Of a DNA stretch of 64,000 nt, positions 34,095 to 47,965 are shown piece by piece. The notes under the pieces were generated by a model. That model was given only the letters and a program-made list of their open reading frames with translations, did not search any database and had not been told where the DNA came from. The stretch comes from Rosa chinensis. Lineage: Eukaryota > Streptophyta > Magnoliopsida > Rosales > Rosaceae. The stretch spans positions 67,518,319-67,582,318 of the forward strand of contig NC_037094.1 of assembly GCF_002994745.2 (NCBI RefSeq). Reading direction: 5' to 3'. Every line of letters starts with the position of its first letter. Within the stretch, counting starts at the first letter, position 1. The translations under genes were made by a program, and so were the position numbers.

Positions 34095-37000
34095 ATGGAG
34101 GTGGAAGGTGTGCCTCTGGACGACAAGGCAAAGAGAATGAGGGATCTGCTATCGAGCTTCTACTCTCCAGATCCTTCAATGTCGTCCCCAAACTCCAATT
34201 CATCTTCCAAGTACATCACTCTCGACGCCATCAACACCACCTCCTTCGATCCCGATCAGTACATGAATCTTCTCGTACGTTCCCTCTAACTTCTCACTCT
34301 TACTCTTACTCTTATAGATTAGATTGCACATGGAGGATTCAGTTACCCAAAAAACTTTATAGGGTTGAATTGGAAGTTCTAGTTGTGAGATCGTGTATAT
34401 TAGTCTGTGGAGGCTGAAAGTTTTGATTTTTTTGTTGTTCATACTTGATAGATAGTTATTACTGTTCAGTTTTGAATGGAGAGGTCTAGTGGTCAGTCGG
34501 GAATATGGTTGTGCAAAGTTAAGAAATCACCAGTTTTCGTAGCGAATTGGCTTTGCATATGGTAATGTGCATGTGCTCTGGTGCTATCTGTTTTCTCCAA
34601 TTACTTGATTTCGTGGTAGGAGAAGAGATATGCGATGCCATGAGTAATGGTTTGAGGGATCTCTTGTAATAAATCGACTGTGTTGTTAAAGACAAGGTAC
34701 AGGTTTAAAATTTGATTGAGAATTGTTATTTGTATCAATTTGCAGGTACATAAGTCAAACTTGGAAGGGCTTCTACAGAGACATGTTGAAATGGCTGCTG
34801 AGATAAAGAATCTTGACACTGACTTACAAATGTTAGTTTATGAGAACTACAACAAGTTTATCAGCGCAACAGATACAATTAAACAGTAAGTCTTCAACTT
34901 TGGTTTTTACAACGTCAGCTGTTGTGTATCAGTTTGTCGATAAAATATCCAAATCTCTTATCAAGTTTTGATGTGCGCAATTCATTTTAATGAATCTTTG
35001 ACTATTTCTTACCAGAGTGCTTTTGTTTGGCAGTTTGGGATAACCATTTTTAGAAATTTATCATAATGACATTTCTGTAATCCCTTTTTCCAACAGGATG
35101 AAAAGTAATATCGTGGGCATGGAGGCAAACATGGAACAGCTGCTTGATAAGGTATGCATTATCCTTTTCATTTCAAAGAAAAATTAGGAAGGACAAAATG
35201 AGTTTAACATGTTACTTTCACCTGGGGAATTGTTGCAGATAATGTCCGTGCAATCTAGGAGTGATGGGGTCAACACTTCTCTTTTTGAAAAGAGAGAACA
35301 CATAGAGAAATTGCATCGTACGCGGAATCTTCTTCGTAAGCTTCAGGTCTGGAGGATTATATGTGATTTTATGACGCTTTCGTAGTCAGTTTAGTGTCTG
35401 CCTTTGTGGGAGTTAAACATATTTCTTTTATGTGGAAGTGCAGTTCATATACGATCTACCTGCTAGACTTGCAAAGTGTATCAAATCAGAAGCATATGCT
35501 GATGCAGTCAAATTCTATACTGGTGCAATGCCAATTTTTAAAGTAAGTCTCTTCTATTATCATTTGAATGTGGGATCTCCTAGAATTTTATTTACATTCT
35601 GTCTTCTTTCTTTTTTGGTGAAACTCTACTATTAGGCATATGGAGACTCCTCGTTTCAGGATTGTAAGCGAGCATCTGAAGAAGCTGTGGCCATAATTAT
35701 AAAGAATTTGCAGGTTTGTATGTTTTCTTTCCCATTTGATACTAGTTTTGCTTGTTTTTCTCTGGCTCCATGCCTATCCAGGAACCATTGGGTGTTATTT
35801 GTTTAGTTTCTTGTTTATGCATTAAGAATTCTGATATGAAATGTCCTGATGATTGAAGTCTTTGTCTTCCCTCTACATACTATTTTTCATCCTCTTTTCT
35901 AGTCCATTTGTCCTTTCCTTTAATAAATGTCTTGTTTGTTATAAAAAATTTCTTGTTTGTTATAAAAAAGTTATGCGGTAATTTAAAGCTTCCATTTATC
36001 CCTTTTTGGTGGGTTCTTGGATAAATTTGTGTAGTTAAGCTTAGTTAGACACTTGGACGGGTTCTTAATAAATTTCTGTAGTTTATGTGTCTAGGTGCTC
36101 AAATGTAGACCTGGATGTGAATTTGGAATGCAGTATATATGATTTAGTATGAGTTAAGTAGTACTGTCACTATTGGAAATTCACTGAAGCAATTGGGTAT
36201 TACCCTAATATTAGATATGGGACTAGCTTTAGGAGTGAAATATATACAACAGTCTCCGTGCACAATATAACATTCAGGTATTAGTCTATGTAGTTGATAT
36301 CTTTTTATAAAGGGCCTCTTGTTGCTCCCAGCTGGCCTTTAAACCTCAAAAAGCTGCACCTCATGGTTCTGTCTTCTCTTCCCAGTGGTAGGAATCACCA
36401 TGATAGGAGCCTAGGAGGCTTATGAGCATCTTTGCCGCATCAGTAACAAGGGAAAGAGATGTGGAAGCAATATTTGGGTAGTATTTTTAGATAATAATAT
36501 TCCAGTAAGATTCATCTTGGGAAGTCCTGAAAGAAGCTCTTTGACTTTGTGGGCTTGGTCTATGTCTGACTGAGATCTTCTTGCTTAGGAGAATGAGAAA
36601 AGTTTATGAATTAAGGGATAACTATTTTTCACTAGATATCACTTGTCAACCTTTCCTGTATTTTTGGGCCTTTTAGATTACTAATCTAAGGTAAATTTTA
36701 TCAAAGGATCGACGTTCAACAGATTTGACTTAGCAGCATTATCTACTGCAGGACAGCTTTAGACACCTCTAGCTTCATTGGCATACAGTCAATGTTTAAA
36801 ATTTCAATTTTCATGCTGAATAACGTGGTGACTGCAACTGTGTCTACTTGCTAGAAAATTCATCTTATATTTGCCTGATTATTCTTTGCAGGGAAAGCTT
36901 TTCTCAGATTCTGAGTCCATCCAAGCAAGAGCTGAGGCTGCTGTGCTTCTTAAGCAATTGGATTTCCCAGTTTGTACTGCACTTTTTTATTTATTTATTT

Positions 37001-40000
37001 TTTTATTTTATTTTATTTATTAAGTGTGTCCATTCAGATTATTTTTTCCTGTTAACTAATTCTGGCTTCAAGTAAATCTATTGTTAACAATAATGGTGTG
37101 TAGCTTTCTAGTTTTTGCTGTTGTTCTCTGTTGTGGACTCTTGTCCACTTTTATTCTGATCAATAAAACTTCTTTGTTTTACAAAACAAAATAAAGTGAA
37201 TTTGCTAGAACTTTTTAAAAACCAAGTTATCCTTTTTCTCTTTACTTTTCAGTAACGGAGCAATAGCGTTTTTTGTTCCAAAGAAAATGATAATACATTG
37301 CTGATGTTTTGCTGATATTTGATGAATTTAATGACAGATTGCATATATTATGGCAGGTCAATAGCTTAAAGGTGAAACTCCTTGAGAAATTGGAACAATC
37401 TGTTGCCGACCTGCAGCTTAACATTGAAGAGGTTGGTAATGCTTCAGTGGATTCAAATCATCCTTCTACTGATCCAGCTCCTGCTACTGCTCATGATGTG
37501 AGTATTTGGAGTTCATTATCAGTTTTGTATTCTTATCTTTGGATAGTGTGTGATGATTTGAATCTAAAAGGAACCTATAAAAGCTGTTGACGAGCATTGA
37601 ACACAAATCTTCAATTAACATGCGTCATTCTGATCTAATTCAGTTTAAATTACATGATGCATATGTATAGTCTTTCTCTCCTTTGTTTAGATAAAACAAA
37701 AATGACATTGGCATCAGATAAAACAAAAATGACATTGGCAATGGTAGCTGGCTAGTTCTCTGGAGACCTCTGTAGCATTGAGACTACCCAGAATGACTGG
37801 TTGGTTCTGTCACATCTGTGTACATATCTTAGTTTGAAGTGAAGAAGTTTACTGCTGGAACTATATATCGTAGAATAGCTTTTTTGCCTTCTTTCCAAAG
37901 ACTACTTTAACGTTCATGCTAGCAGAATGATTAGTTAAATCTAGAAGTTGATGGTTTCACACATAGTTGTACGAAAGGCTGCTATGCAACTTCAAAATGC
38001 TTCGAGTTTTCTGTTTGATGTGTTTTGTGATTAGTTCCGACTCGTGGTTACATACTCCCTCCCCTACCTTAAAATTGCACTACTGAACAGCTACCATCAC
38101 TCAACTAAATTTAGGCTTCTGTTCGTGAGTTTGCGGAGGCTATTCGTGCTTATCGGGTGATATTTCCTGATTCGGATAACCAATTAACCAGACTTGCACA
38201 AGACTTGGTATCCAGGTAAGGAGCACATGTTTCTACAATTGAATATCTGTACTTTGGTAGCAATTCGCTCATGGAATTTAATTTATTTTTGTTTCCATAG
38301 GCACTTTGGAACCACTGAGCAGTACATAAAGAAACAAGTTTGGTCGGCAGATCTACTAGGTGTCCTTCGTAAGTGCTATCTCTGTGCTATGACACCAATC
38401 TTAACATTGGTCTATGTCTACCTTGTTTTCAAAGCAATGGAAATTTTAACATTAAATATCTGTCAACTATTCAGCCTTCTCGTTATATCTACTTTTGCCT
38501 CTTTGTCTCTGGAATTTCCATTCATGAACTGTGCTTTCTCCTCTTAAATCTCCAAACACTTTTTAAACGAATGAAGAGTCAAAATCTGTCTATACTAAAT
38601 ATTAAGAGTGCTTACTTTGTCAATAAAGTGGTTCTGAAAGAACATGAATATCCTCACACCATATATATAAGGGGTATGATTGTATATAGCAAAATGACAA
38701 AAATCAAAATTCAAAACTAAAAAGAAAAATTTATTGGCACTGTTTGTTTGTAACTTCCCATTACTCCTGCAGATAACTACCCGCCCCCAGTATCTTCAAT
38801 GAGAATGCGTTCACTTTTAAAGTTGCCTTTCATCAACCTAAAAATTTTCTCTTGAAATGCTTAACCAAAATGTTGTCTCTATGCAGGAATTATATGGAAA
38901 GATGTACTTCTATTGGAAGATGTGCTACATGAGGCTGCTCTAACCAATTATTCTTTTGAGGTTTCTTCAATGTCATTTCAATTTTTAGTTTTATTTTATA
39001 GTAGTATTTGCATAAGTTCTTCCAACTATCTAAAATTGAAGGGGAGACAAAATTTTAATGTTGAAGAATGGTTTAAGTAGAAAGAGTAATCTGTGCTGAT
39101 GCAGGCTGCCCAAATTTCTGTCAAATTCTACATTGCCAACAAATTTACTCATCTCCAAAGCGAGATATCAGGTATTCATATGTTAATTCAACATTTATAC
39201 TTTCTTTTAACTTTTTCATCATCTAAACTATAGTCTCAACAAATTGGTGTCAACAGCAAATTCTTTATTTTAGCCATTTACCCTATCCACAGACATATTT
39301 TTCTGTAAGATCCTCAACTACCATCTCCTTTTTCAGGACTTCTGTACATATCATTTTATCTATTCAACCGTACAAATACAATAATAAATTTTTTAATGGC
39401 AGAACCTCATAAAAGAGAATAACTTTGATAGATAGGGAATGATATGCAATATGATTTGACCTCTAATCATTAACGATCTCTCTCCCTCCTCGCTCTCATT
39501 CTGATGACTTCAAGGTCTTTAGTTGAATTTGTTTGAACCTTTTCAGTCCAAAGAAAATTTCTTAAGTTGAATCTGTTTGAACTTTTCAGATGCCCTCAAA
39601 AAGGTCCAAATTAAACAAAAGAATAGCGGAGAAGATTATTCCTTGCAAGTTGCCCTCGAGGGCGGAAAAAAGGCAGTTCTCCAAGGCAGCATGAATGTCT
39701 TACTGGTAAGTGGTAATGTCTGAGATAGCGTGCAGTTTCTCGGTATGTAACCTCATTTAACTATGCATGTGGAATTTAAGTTCATCTATCTCCTACATGT
39801 GGAATTTAAGTTCATCTATCCCCATCTATCATTCTAGTCCACACTTGTATATCTGTTCCGTATGACTTCTGTTATTTTGCATGCACATGTATCTTGGATG
39901 TTGTGCTTGGATATACATGGGTGACTATACAAATGAACAAATACATTCTTTTGGTTGGTGGAACATGGGCCTGATTTTGACCATTCTTTCCCAATATTTT

Positions 40001-42001
40001 TTTTTTTTAAGTCGTCACCAACTGTTTACCCAAAACAAAAAGTCCTCACTGTTGATTTCTGCTTTTCTTTGGCTTCTTAATAAATAAAACTGCAGTCCTT
40101 GTTTTTTTCTTTCCTTATCAAACGGGGCGAGAGTGGATGCTTATCCAATCATTCTATCATTTAATTCCAGGACTTCCGCCAACTTTTGGACGATGATTTG
40201 GGCCTACTAGTTAAACTGAGAGACTTTATTATTGATTGGGTCCAAGAAGGGTTTCAGGAATTCTTCAGGGCACTTGATGGTCACTTCCTCTTGCTATCAG
40301 GCAGGCATAGTTCAGCCAGTCAAGATCAGGGTTTGACAGAGGGAAAACTAGATGACAAAGTTCTGGCAGGGCTTGTCCTTGTGCTCGCCCAAATTTCGCT
40401 TTTCATAGAACAAAATGCTATCCCAAGAATCACCGAGGCAAGTAGATTACTAATACAATACACATTTTGTTTTTATAAAGTTTCAGTACTGTAGTTATAT
40501 ATTTCTTCATATTCCAGCGTCCTGTGTTGAAGTTTCATCTTCTCATTGTCAGGAAATAGGTGCGTCCTTTTCTGATGGTGGTGTCAGACGCTATGAAAAT
40601 GGGCCTGCCTTTGTTCCTGGAGAAATCTGTAGGATTTTCCGGTCAGCTAGTGAAAAGTTTCTGCACCTTGTATGACTTAAAAATTTGTCTGATTTCTGAA
40701 TTTTGTTAGGTTGTTTAATGAATTATTTGCTGAGCTACTATGATTAAATTAGATTTATCTAATCTATTACTTATACAAACATTTGGTTAAATAATCTTTT
40801 GATCTGCTCCTTTTCAGTACATAAAAATGACAACCCAAAGGATATCAGTTCTCCAAAAGAGAAAGTTTACAGCAACAACTTGGGTCAAGGTATGTTTTCT
40901 GTTTGGCATTGTTCCAATAATGGGGAGGGGCATTGTTCCAATAATGGGGAGGGAAGTTGCTGGCATGGGTACTACTGGATTATTAAGAAATGAATAATGG
41001 TGCCTATCAGTGTAATTACTATAATTTGTTTATTAAATTTGACATTTTCACAGCACAAGGAACCGCGAGAAGTTAGCATGTTTGTTGATTTATTTCTTCA
41101 CGAAGTAAGTACATGTTTGTTTCCTCTCCCCCCATTGTATTCTCTGTATAGGAATAAAAGTAAATTTGTGGTGAAACTATGTACTCCCCAAAAAAAGTTA
41201 CAAGGAAATTTCATTTGGTAACTTATCTCCTTGTCTAATGTGCTAGTTGGAAGGAATAGGGAGAGAGGTTAAGCAGATTTTACCTGAAGGCCTCCGAAGA
41301 CATCGTAGGGCTGACAGCACTGGGAGTACTGCCTCATCACGGAGTAATCCATTACGTGAGGAGAAATTGAGTCGGTCAAATACCCAAAGGGCAAGGAGCC
41401 AGCTATTGGAAACCCATCTAGCAAAATTGTTCAAGCAAAAAATTGAAATTTTTACGAAAGTGGAATTTACACAGGTAATTTGGTACTTGTTGGATTCAAT
41501 ACTGATACTGGTACAGGAACGTGAACCAAGTCTGCTTGCAAATTGCAGGGGTCAGTTTTAACAACTGTGGTAAAACTTGGGCTAAAAAGCTTGCAAGAAT
41601 TTGTCAGACTCCAAACTTTTAGTCGAAGTGGATTCCAGCAAGTTCAGTTGGACATTCAGTTTTTGAGGACTCCTTTAAAGGAAATGGCAGAAGATGAAGC
41701 TGCCATTGACTTTTTGCTAGATGAGGTATAAGAAGCTATATGGTCTACATGCTGAACATTTAAACTTCAAGCTCTTTTGTAATGGATTGATACTGGTTCT
41801 ATTTCTCAGGATTTCAGAACTTGCTTTTAAAGTCTTGGAAATTTGTTAGACCTAATTTTAGTGGATTCTTTTGCTGAATAGGTGGTTGTTGCTACTGCGG
41901 AGCGTTGTCTTGACCCAACTCCATTAGAGCCCCCCATCTTGGACAGACTTATGCTAGCAAAGTTGGTAAAAACCAGGGAACAGAATCTACTTTCTCCATG
42001 A
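34095..42001 (+). CDS. VPS51: Vacuolar protein sorting-associated protein 51 homologue (GARP/EARP subunit)
   Basis: It is a subunit of the GARP/EARP tethering complexes for endosome-to-Golgi traffic (plant name UNHINGED, At4g02030-like). Twenty exons: 34095-34274, 34746-34885, 35097-35151, 35239-35346, 35444-35542, 35636-35713, 36892-36969, 37357-37497, 38115-38215, 38301-38368, 38887-38960, 39105-39171, 39590-39705, 40171-40437, 40553-40669, 40818-40889, 41054-41104, 41247-41474, 41549-41725, 41882-42001. All phases fit, giving 778 residues, about the Arabidopsis length. The N-terminal Vps51 domain (FDPDQYMNLLVHKSNLEGLLQRH, VYENYNKFISATDTI) forms the coiled coil that joins the complex. The intron after exon 14 starts with GC (GAG|GCAAGT). 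No damaging change was seen. Confidence 0.95.
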
Positions 42002-43190
42002 TATTGAAAGGTGCAGAAACATTTGTGACGTTTCATTCTCTATTGCTCATACCGTGCTTTTTTCTACAAAGCTTACCTTCTGTATTTAGTTTGATGCTTC
42101 GGTTCTAGTGAGATGTTTGCTTGAAGAGAGTACTTTTTAGGTTTGGCTGAAGCGTGTAAGAAAGACTCTCTGGATTTGGAGTGTTTCAAGCTGCAGTTGA
42201 AGTGCTAGGAGTCTTCAAAATGGACATTCAGATCCCGGGAAATAACAACTTTTTTTATAGAGGTTTTGTAAATTGACAGTAAAGTTACTTGTCTCTAATT
42301 AATTTCTTTTTGCTGGCCATGTTGTGTAGGTTAGGTGACAATTTTTAAATTTTATGATCGTATGGTTAGTTAAAGAAACTTTATGCTCAATCTAACCTTT
42401 ACAATGGTATTGAGAAAGATGTAAAACAAAGAATAAGGAAGCTAATTTTGGCTATGCTGGAGAAGCATTATTTGTTTTTGTTTTGTTTTCATGGAATGTG
42501 TGATGCTTTTTATTAGCATAAAAATTGCTAATTTCCCCATTTGATTTTGTACAGTAAATAACATAGGATAATGTTACATTTTAACACATACCAACTCGAG
42601 AAAACCCTAAAACTCTCTCTCGAGAACACTAAGGTTGCGGCGGTGTGGCACTTCCAGATCTCGTTCGGTGGCTCTCTGACGTCAACTCGATGTCGTGGTG
42701 ATGTTGCCGGATGGGTGACATATGGTTTAAACATCTGGGATTTCTTTGCTTTTGGTATGATAGTTGTAGCTGGGCCTATTCGGATTTAGATTGCTTTGGG
42801 GCTGGAGGTTTTGTGCGTGACGGTTTCAGGGAAGGCGACGGCGGCGGCTAGGTTTCCCTCCAGGCGACGGCGACTTGTGCGACTACCATTGAGGGGTTTT
42901 GGGGCTTCGATGCAGAGACCCTTCCCTGTTTAGGGTTAGGGTCGGCCTATGTTGTAGCTTGTCCTTTGTTTTTTGGGTGGTGGCGCAAGATGGCGGTCTT
43001 CCTTGACGCGGGACAGGGTTGGGCGGCTTGCCGGTGCGGTGGAGTCAATACAAGGGCACAGCGGCATAGTTCTGCAGGTGCTTGTGGAGCATGAAGGCCT
43101 CTGGGCTGTGGAGAGTGGATGGGGCAGGCTTAAATGTTAGGCCTAGGCAAGATGTCTTTGGGCTTTGAGCCTCTATTTAAGGGTGTCTGC
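42002..43190. other. VPS51 3' region and a GC-rich retroposon-like patch
   Basis: The first 450 bp are the likely VPS51 3' UTR. From about 42575 to 43190 the sequence becomes GC-rich and T/G-rich, starting with CCCTAAAACTCTCTCTCGAG, and looks like the body of the same sort of non-LTR retroposon as at 28.9 and 32.8 kb. Its tail and target duplication were not found. Confidence 0.4.
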
Positions 43191-44936
43191 TTGGATTAGA
43201 ATTGTGGGAGTTCATCCTGGAAGAACTTTTAGATTGGTACAGAATGTCGACTCCCAATCTGCTGTGAGATTGCTACGCTGAGGTTGTTGTTGCTTGCCAA
43301 AAACCGAATCAACGACGGGTAGTTTTTGATCTTCAGAAGGATTTCAATGGAGAGATTGTTCAACAGTTTCGTGAGTTTCTGAAGCTGGAAAATTTCGCCG
43401 GAATCTGACTGGTTAAACAATTTTGTGAGAAATCAACCTCTTAAAAGATGTTGACAGTTTTATTTATTTATCCCGTAGATAAGCAGATCCTTCACCTTGA
43501 TCTTGTTGATTAGGCAGTGATTGAAAATGTGCAATGCCAACTCAGGGAAGGTGTTTGTGATTCCATGCTCAAGCTCATCTAGGGTCAATTCTCTGCCAAA
43601 GTGCACTGATAGTTACAGTGAGTAATCAATTTTTTGGCAAACTCTAACACTCCAACAACATTTTCCTCATATGGTTCGGTATGATATTGTCTGTCTTGGT
43701 AGATCCTTTGGAATGACTATCTCAATGTTCTTGAAAATTCTCTAAGACGTTCTTGGATCTTGTGATTCCTGTTGTATTTCTCAATTGTAGACTTGAAATT
43801 GTCTTTCTAGCCTTGATCTTCTATCAGCTTGAGCCAAAAGTGATAAATGAAGAGTAATTTTTCTCTCTTGTACTGGTTTAGAGGATGGTAAATCAGTTGT
43901 TCATACATGTCCAGTGGCATTCCAGAGCCAACCAATTGGCCCAGGTGTGTCAACTCCATTCATTTGTAATCACCCAGTTCCTCTTCCAATTATTCAGCAA
44001 ATTCAGTCCTCAAACTCTTTCCATTATTGTTGAACAAAATATATTTTCTTTCCTTTTCTACTATTTCTCTGAGTCGTTGTCTGATTTGTTTCATGCTTTC
44101 CTCAATTAGCCTTGTTGGCCTAGCTTCTTCCCAATTCAATGAAGTCATGCCAAGTGATTTGCACATGTTTGAATCTAAATGTTGACAGTTGGAAATGACA
44201 TAGGTATGCGAGTATGCGACATCTATTATATTAAATTTTTGGACTACTCATTATGGCCACCATTTATTAATTTGTAAAAAATAACTATTTACTATCCTTT
44301 TTTTTTTCTTTTTCAATTTATATTTAACTTTTTACAAAAATTTATATAAAAAAGAGTCAAATAGCATGCGCATTGTGCGTGTTAAGAGGTCAATTAGAAT
44401 TAAACAAAACATATAGGTGTCGAGTGTGTAACATCCGGACTTGAAACACTTGATTTTCTTTTGTGGAAAACAATATATTGTAACGTTCATCGATGATCCA
44501 TCCCTCACCATTTGCAATTGGAGACTTTCGTTGTCTGAATGCCACCTCTCCCAAAAAAATGGAAACACTGCGGTTGAATTTGTAGGACAAACGTCGCTCA
44601 AAGACATTCAGCTATATCGGTTCCCATGCATTAGTCCCATAGTTAAGACAACTTGATTTCCCCATAATTTTGTGCTTCAGCTTTCCTCCATTGAACATTT
44701 CCATCAAAGATTTTGTTTGCATAATTTTCCAGAAGGCTCTTAGTAGTAGAATGAACAATTTATCAGGTGATGATTTTGATTGACCTAGAGATCATTAATT
44801 ACTTCTCTCTGTTCTCTAACGAAAAACTTTCAAAGCTGCATGGTCAAGTTCATCAGTCTTTCGTTTATTTAAAGTTCATTTTCACATAAAGATATGACAA
44901 ACTCTGCAGAAGCCTATCTTTAAGGTGTAACAAACA
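43191..44936. repeat. Tandem segmental duplication, copy 1 (C2-GRAM pseudogene segment)
   Basis: It is closely similar along its whole length to 45081-46886, from GGGAGTTCAT through to AAGCCTATCTTTAAGGTGTAACAAA. On the minus strand it includes a VASt-like exon (around 44720-44420; NRSVSIFLGEV..., SPIANGEGWIIDE) and further damaged coding stretches such as LNWEEARPTRLIEESMKQIRQRL and LTLDELEHGITNTFPELALHIF, which I do not recognise. Several stops and frame changes show that it is not a working gene. Confidence 0.85.
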
Positions 44937-45080
44937 AAACTACCTAAAAGTTCCTTTGTTTTAATTAGGGTCCTAGATCAAACTGAAACCACCAGGCTCA
45001 TGGGGAAGTTCTATGTAACCATGTTTCTTGTAATTAGAAACTACCTGCTTCTGGTAAGCTTCATTGGAGCGGTGTGGTCA

Positions 45081-46886
45081 TTTGAATTAGAATATTGGGA
45101 GTTCATCTTGGATGAACTTTTAGATCGGTACAGAATGTCGACTCCCAATCTGCTGGGAGATTGCTGTGGTACGGTAAGCTTGTTGTTGCTCGCCATAAAC
45201 GAATCAATGACGAGTAGTTTCTGATCTCTAGCAAGATTTCACTAGAGAGATAGTTCAACAGCTTCATGAGTTTCCGAAGCTGGAAAATTTCGCCGGAATC
45301 TGACCGGTTAAATGATTTTGTGAGAAATCAACCTCTTAAAGATGTTGACAGTTTTATTTATTTATCCCGTAGATAAGCAAATCCTTCACCTTGATCTTGT
45401 TGATTAGGCAGTGATTGAAAATGTGCAATGCCAACTCAGGGAAGGTGTTTGTGATTCCATGCTCAAGCTCATCTAGGGTCGATTCTCTACCAAAGTGCAC
45501 TGATAGTTACAGTGAGTAATCAAATTTTTGGCAAACTCTAACACTCCTACAACATTTTCCTCATATGGTTCGGTATGATATTGTCTGTCTTGGTAGATCC
45601 TTTGGAATGACTATCTCAATTTTCTTGAAAATTCTCTAAGACGTTCTTGGATCTTGTGATTCCTGTTGTATTTCTCAATTGTAGACTTGAAATTGTCTTT
45701 CTAGCCTTGATCTTCTATCAACTTGAGCCAAAAGTGATAAATGAAGAGTAATTTTTCTCTCTTGTACTGGTTTAGAGGATGGTAAATCAGTTGTTCATAC
45801 ATGTCCAGTGGCATTCCAAAGCCAACCAATTGGCCCAGGTGTATCAACTCCATTCATTTGTAATCACCCAGTTCCTTTTCCAATTCTTCAGCAAATTTAG
45901 TTCTCAATCTCTTTCCATTGTTGTTGAACAAAATATATTTTCTTTCCTTTTCTACTATTTGTTTGAGTCGTTGTCTGATTTGTTTCATGCTTTCCTCAAT
46001 TAGCCTTGTTGGCCTAGCTTCTTCCCAATTCAATGAAGTCATGCTGAGTGGTTTGCACAAGTTTGAATCTGAAATTTTGACAGTTGAAAATGACATAGGT
46101 ACGCGACATCTATTATATTAAATGTTTGGACTACTCATTAAGGCCATCATTTATTAATTTGTAAAAGAAATATAAAGCACAATTGATCAAAAACGGATAA
46201 AACTAATATTAGCCCTAGAGTTGAAAATAACTATTTACTATCTTTTTTTTTTTTTTTTTTCAATTTATATTTAACCTTTTACAAAAATTTATATAAAAAA
46301 AAGTCAAATAGCATGCGCATTGTGCGTGTTAAGAGGTCTATTCGAATTAAACAAAATATATATATAGGTGTCGAGTGTGTAACACCCGGACTTGAAACAC
46401 TTGATTTTCTTTTGTAGAAAACAATATATTGTAACGTTCATCGATGATCCATCCCTCACCATTTGCAATTGGAGACTTTCGTTGTCTGAATGTCACCTCT
46501 CCCCCAAAAATGGAAACACTGCGGTTGAATTTGTAGGACAAACGTCGCTCAAAGACATTCGGCTTTATCGGTTCCCAAGTATTAGTCGCATAGTTAAGAC
46601 AACCTGACTTCTCCATAATTTTGTGCTTTAGCTTTCCTCCATTGAATATTTCCATCAAAGATTTTGTATGCACAATTTTCCAGAAGGGTCTCAGTAGTAG
46701 AATGAACAATTTATCAGGATTGACAATTTTGATTGACCTAGAGAGCATTAATTACTTCTTTCTATTCTCTAATGAAAAACTTTCAAAGCTGCATAGTCAA
46801 GTTCATTTGTCTTTCGTTTATCTAAAATTCATTTTCACATAAAGATATGACAAACTCTGCAGAAGCCTATCTTTAAGGTGTAACAA
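45081..46886. repeat. Tandem segmental duplication, copy 2
   Basis: This is the second copy of the 43191-44936 segment, separated from it by about 145 bp of other DNA. Differences are scattered substitutions and small indels, for example a longer T-run near 46245 and an extra 50-bp block near 46165-46220. The same minus-strand coding remnants are present. Unlike copy 1 it is still joined to the upstream GRAM exons (46887-47240). Confidence 0.85.
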
Positions 46887-47240
46887 ATGAAGAAAAGAAG
46901 GGAAAGGAACCACAACTCACTTTCACAGGTATTTCTGCAGTATAAACTTTAGACATCTTTGTATCTTCAAGATTGAGTATGGATTCAGTATCTTCAAGCA
47001 TCTTAGACCTTTCTTCATGATCATCCTGATCTTCAACAATTTGTGCTTTATGATATGGACTTAGTGCTCTTGTTCTCCACAAGCCCACTATTGTCCTCCC
47101 AGGAAATATAACTAGTCATCAAATACATTCTATATGTATAAAGACTTTGGCATAAACAAAATCATCTGTAATACCACTACCTGCTTGCTGAGCTGAACTA
47201 CAAGAATGATTGAAAATAAAATCCAAGCCGGCCTTGTTCA
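46380..47240 (-). pseudogene. C2 and GRAM domain-containing protein (At1g03370-like), 3' remnant: GRAM end and VASt domain
   Basis: In reading order, a GRAM end (GRLGFYFQSFL, then a TAG where Val or Ser is expected, FSSASR; about 47235-47180) is followed by an exon with GLWRTRALSPYHKAQIVED and LEDTKMSKVYTAEIPVK (about 47100-46918). Next comes a VASt exon with MEIFNGGKLKHKIMEKSGCL and YKFNRSVSIFGGEV...SPIANGEGW (about 46690-46480). Proteins of this group bind membranes via C2 and GRAM and sterols or lipids via VASt (family knowledge). The stop, the missing 5' exons and the early end of the VASt domain make it a pseudogene. Confidence 0.75.
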
Positions 47241-47255
47241 TGATAAATTGATAAT

Positions 47256-47375
47256 ATTTTAAGACGTTCTCTAGATACTTATTGTAATAAGGAGTTCAGG
47301 CTTAATGTTCCCCATTCTATTCATCAGTTTCATTAATTAAGGCTTGATGGCAGCCGCACCAGTCCTTTATTCTAA
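47256..47375 (+). repeat. 5'-truncated retroposon tail (same family as 32762-33595)
   Basis: GACGTTCTCTAGATACTTATTG through GGCTTGATGGCAGCCGCACC and an A-rich end match the 3' end of the retroposon at 33.5 kb and the tail at 59.1 kb. Confidence 0.8.
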
Positions 47376-47587
47376 AAAAGAAAAAGAAACAAAAAAAGAG
47401 TTAATAATAATAATAATATATATTAAAAAAAAAAGAGTAATTTTTATATACGTGGTATTATATACAAGTATGACGGTTAAGTTGAAGTTGTTATTGTTGG
47501 TATGTGTCAAAGCAAGGACTTGCAACGTGCATGGCTATGTTTCGGAGAGCCACGTTATGAGAATGGATACTCGAATAGTTGGATTGG

Positions 47588-47965
47588 GCTTTTAGTGGCA
47601 TAACACGTGCCAGATACTAAAAATGAGAATACAATGTTACTAACCACTCAAAAATTAGTTGTAGCAGAAAGAGATTATCTTAGTACTTGCTCTGTTTCAA
47701 TCACTCAAATATTGATAAAGAATGAGTGCAATTCAAAATTAAGACCAAAAAGAAAAAGCAAACCAGAAGAACTCATCTGGGCTTTTAGTGGCATAACACA
47801 TGCCAGATACTGAAAATGAGAATACAAACCACTCAAAAATTAATTGTAGCAGAAAGAGATCATCTTAGTACTAACTTTGTTACAATTAGTCAAATATTGA
47901 TAAAGTATGGGTGAAATTCAAAATTAAGACCAAAAATAACAAGCAAACCAGAAGAACTCATCTGA
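47588..47965. repeat. Direct tandem duplication of about 190 bp
   Basis: GCTTTTAGTGGCATAACAC and everything up to CAAACCAGAAGAACTCATCT occur twice in a row (about 47587-47781 and 47782-47965) with a few substitutions and a 12-bp deletion in the second copy. Confidence 0.85.

Noticed and set aside
34200..34442. Antisense frames across VPS51, LIP5, endopeptidase and CP12 exons
   Set aside because: Shadow frames of well-supported exons.
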